Source: Aureobasidium sp. EXF-3400 (Eukaryota; Ascomycota; Dothideomycetes; Dothideales; Saccotheciaceae). From it: a DNA stretch of 64,000 bases. The notes beneath the pieces are model-generated. The model saw nothing but the letters and a program-made list of their open reading frames with translations, searched no databases and was not told the origin of the DNA. Each line of letters begins with the position of its first letter. The stretch's first letter is position 1. The DNA lies in assembly GCA_024195585.1 (NCBI GenBank), contig SWBL01000018.1, positions 62,001-126,000 of the forward strand, in the 5' to 3' direction. The translations under genes and the position numbers were made by a program. Shown in pieces: positions 62,634 to 64,000 of the stretch.

Positions 62634-63986
62634 TCAATGTTGATGCACAACATGCCAATCCCCACCTAGACCATAGCATCCATATCCCAATCTCTCAGCC
62701 ATATAACAAATCCCCTCAGTCTCAATACCATCATCTCCATTGCTTTTTTGCCAAGTGGTACCCACCACATACCACCAAGGAAAACTCAATCCTTGCCTCA
62801 CCAACACAGCCTTGATATACAAAAGCGTGCCTCCCACAGTATCCAATGGAAAAATCTCATCAGCGTTAGCAAAAGGGAGTAGGTCTTGCATATGCTGATC
62901 CCTGTCTTTGCGCACACTGCCTCTATGGTACCATGCATTGAGATCGTAGTCATAGGCAGTGCTATCTTGAGCTCGTGTTGTCAACAAGCCTACTGGCAAG
63001 AGTGTTTCCGGCATAGTAATGCCAGGATTTGTTGTTGTTTTTGGGGTTGCAGCTTGTTTGAGCATCTGGGCACAGATGTTTGGAGATGTGTCTACGATGT
63101 CGGCGTCGAAGTAGAAGATATGTGGTTCAGTCGTCAAGGCACGATGAAGTAAGATGTTCCTTGCTACAGCGATTTGTTTGCGACGAATTGGCTGATAGGA
63201 GTCTGCATGGCGGTCTTCTGGACCTACATCCTCTGGGATTGTCGGGGTGTGGAGGATGACTTGCGCTTTTGCGAGGGTAATTTGAGTGGACAGATGAGAG
63301 ATGTAAGATTCGTATGCTGATTCTGTGGTTGTGAGAATTGCTAGCGAGATCGAAGAGGTGGGTAGACCGGAGGTGTCGTTTAGCATTTCGAGAAAAGATG
63401 GGAAGGTGCGTGGTTTGCCGTCGACATGGCCCCAATGAGACTCGTCGCGGGTGATGACGAGGATGAGGTGTTCGGCGGCCGAGGCATTGTTGGTCTGAAT
63501 GTGATGGCGTATCTCGGGCAGGTTAATCTCTGTGATAATTGGGTTGGTGACTTGAGTCGGACTTGAAGTCGTGTCTACTTTGACGGGGAGCTTCGGACGG
63601 TCTCTTGTGGGTTGGTTCTGGCCATGTTCTTGGTGGTAATTCTGAACAGCTTTTTCTTCTTCGGTTAATTGATCGTCGTCGATAGCTTCTTTGCCGCCGG
63701 AGATGCGGTCTCCAATGTCGCTGGAAAAATTGGTGTTTTCTTCTGCCTTTTGTCCCTCTTTATCATCACTGCCTACATCCTCAGAGATTGTGTGTGTGTC
63801 CTCCTCAGCAGGCTTGTTGTGTGAGATGGCCGAAGCCAATGGAGGGCCATGCTGGTTCTTATCTGTTGCAAATGGAAGACTGGATATGCTTGAATTTGCT
63901 GGAACAATGATGATGTAGAGAATTGCAAGGGCAAGCAAAAAAGACAATATGCGCACAGTAGACTTGGACGATGTATTGGATATCAT
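62634..63986 (-). CDS. GT62 (Anp1/Mnn9/Van1-like) glycosyltransferase
   Basis: Intronless, 450 residues. Type II topology: short cytosolic N-terminus, one membrane segment at about residues 12-30 (ILSFLLALAILYIIIVPA), then an acidic stem to about residue 135. The catalytic part includes RRKQIAVARNILL (about 268-280), the FYFDADIVD motif with DAD at 294-296 for the metal-nucleotide sugar, and DDGIETEGICYMAERLGYG near the end, all features of the Anp1 family. These act in the cis-Golgi on mannan backbones of N-glycans. The protein is more divergent than the core Mnn9, Van1 or Anp1, so it may be a paralogue with a different role. Start codon lies near the window edge; an upstream start cannot be excluded but the membrane anchor position supports this one. 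Confidence 0.85.
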   Translation of the reverse strand: MISNTSSKSTVRILSFLLALAILYIIIVPANSSISSLPFATDKNQHGPPLASAISHNKPAEEDTHTISEDVGSDDKEGQKAEENTNFSSDIGDRISGGKEAIDDDQLTEEEKAVQNYHQEHGQNQPTRDRPKLPVKVDTTSSPTQVTNPIITEINLPEIRHHIQTNNASAAEHLILVITRDESHWGHVDGKPRTFPSFLEMLNDTSGLPTSSISLAILTTTESAYESYISHLSTQITLAKAQVILHTPTIPEDVGPEDRHADSYQPIRRKQIAVARNILLHRALTTEPHIFYFDADIVDTSPNICAQMLKQAATPKTTTNPGITMPETLLPVGLLTTRAQDSTAYDYDLNAWYHRGSVRKDRDQHMQDLLPFANADEIFPLDTVGGTLLYIKAVLVRQGLSFPWWYVVGTTWQKSNGDDGIETEGICYMAERLGYGCYGLGGDWHVVHQH

Positions 63987-64000
63987 GATAGCCGAAGACG

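Noticed and set aside
1..64000. CRISPR arrays, bacterial operons, prophage or intact transposons
   Set aside because: None seen; gene structure is eukaryotic, and no terminal inverted repeats with a transposase frame were found by eye.

Overview
The window looks like a compact chromosomal segment of a filamentous ascomycete (Pezizomycotina; Dothideomycetes is my guess, not proven). The grounds are roughly balanced base composition, many short GT-AG introns of about 48-62 nt, genes on both strands with short spacers, and family content typical of moulds: Pbs2-type MAPKK, CFEM protein, SIP5, GPR1/FUN34/YaaH transporter and D-arabinose dehydrogenase. I read about 20 genes with recognisable or well-supported models, several of them split into exons too short to stand out as open frames (RPB10, the TFIIA small subunit, the CFEM protein, the phosphatase).

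Layout. 0-2.2 kb: PBS2 (HOG-pathway MAPKK). 3.8-19.5 kb: one intronless gene of 15.7 kb for a 5,223-residue secreted Ser/Thr-rich mucin-like protein, the outstanding feature of the window. 21.3-22.2 kb: a long, divergent Rab GTPase. 23.1-26.7 kb: RPB10 and NAN1/UTP17 in a head-to-head pair. 26.7-29.5 kb: a gene-poor stretch with weak or decayed coding signal and a tRNA-like relic. 29.6-37.5 kb: acetate-type transporter, secreted acid sphingomyelinase-like enzyme, secreted histidine acid phosphatase and a short-chain dehydrogenase whose N-terminal frame is broken. 37.5-41 kb: small acidic protein, PNO1/DIM2, TFIIA gamma. 41.7-44 kb: ARA2-type dehydrogenase and a SnoaL-like protein. 44.8-49.4 kb: SIP5 and a disordered Ser-rich protein. 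50.2-53.6 kb: ARP6 head-to-head with a cyclin-D1-binding-protein-like gene, then a CFEM GPI-protein. 54-58 kb: gene-poor, with a decayed NRPS-like reductase remnant and tRNA-like debris. 58.3-64 kb: a Cys/His-motif protein, two coiled-coil proteins and a GT62 (Anp1/Mnn9-type) glycosyltransferase.

How the genes relate. Many encode housekeeping nuclear functions: polymerase subunit Rpb10, rRNA processome Nan1/Utp17 and Pno1, TFIIA, and Arp6 of SWR1. A second group acts at the cell surface or secretory route: the giant mucin-like protein, the CFEM protein, sphingomyelinase-like and phosphatase ectoenzymes, the acetate-type transporter, the Golgi mannosyltransferase-like protein and the Rab. No biosynthetic cluster is intact; the only secondary-metabolism trace is the decayed NRPS-like piece near 55.7-56.3 kb.

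Limits. All functions come from reading motifs by eye. Exon boundaries are my own splice-site choices checked for frame, not aligned to transcripts.
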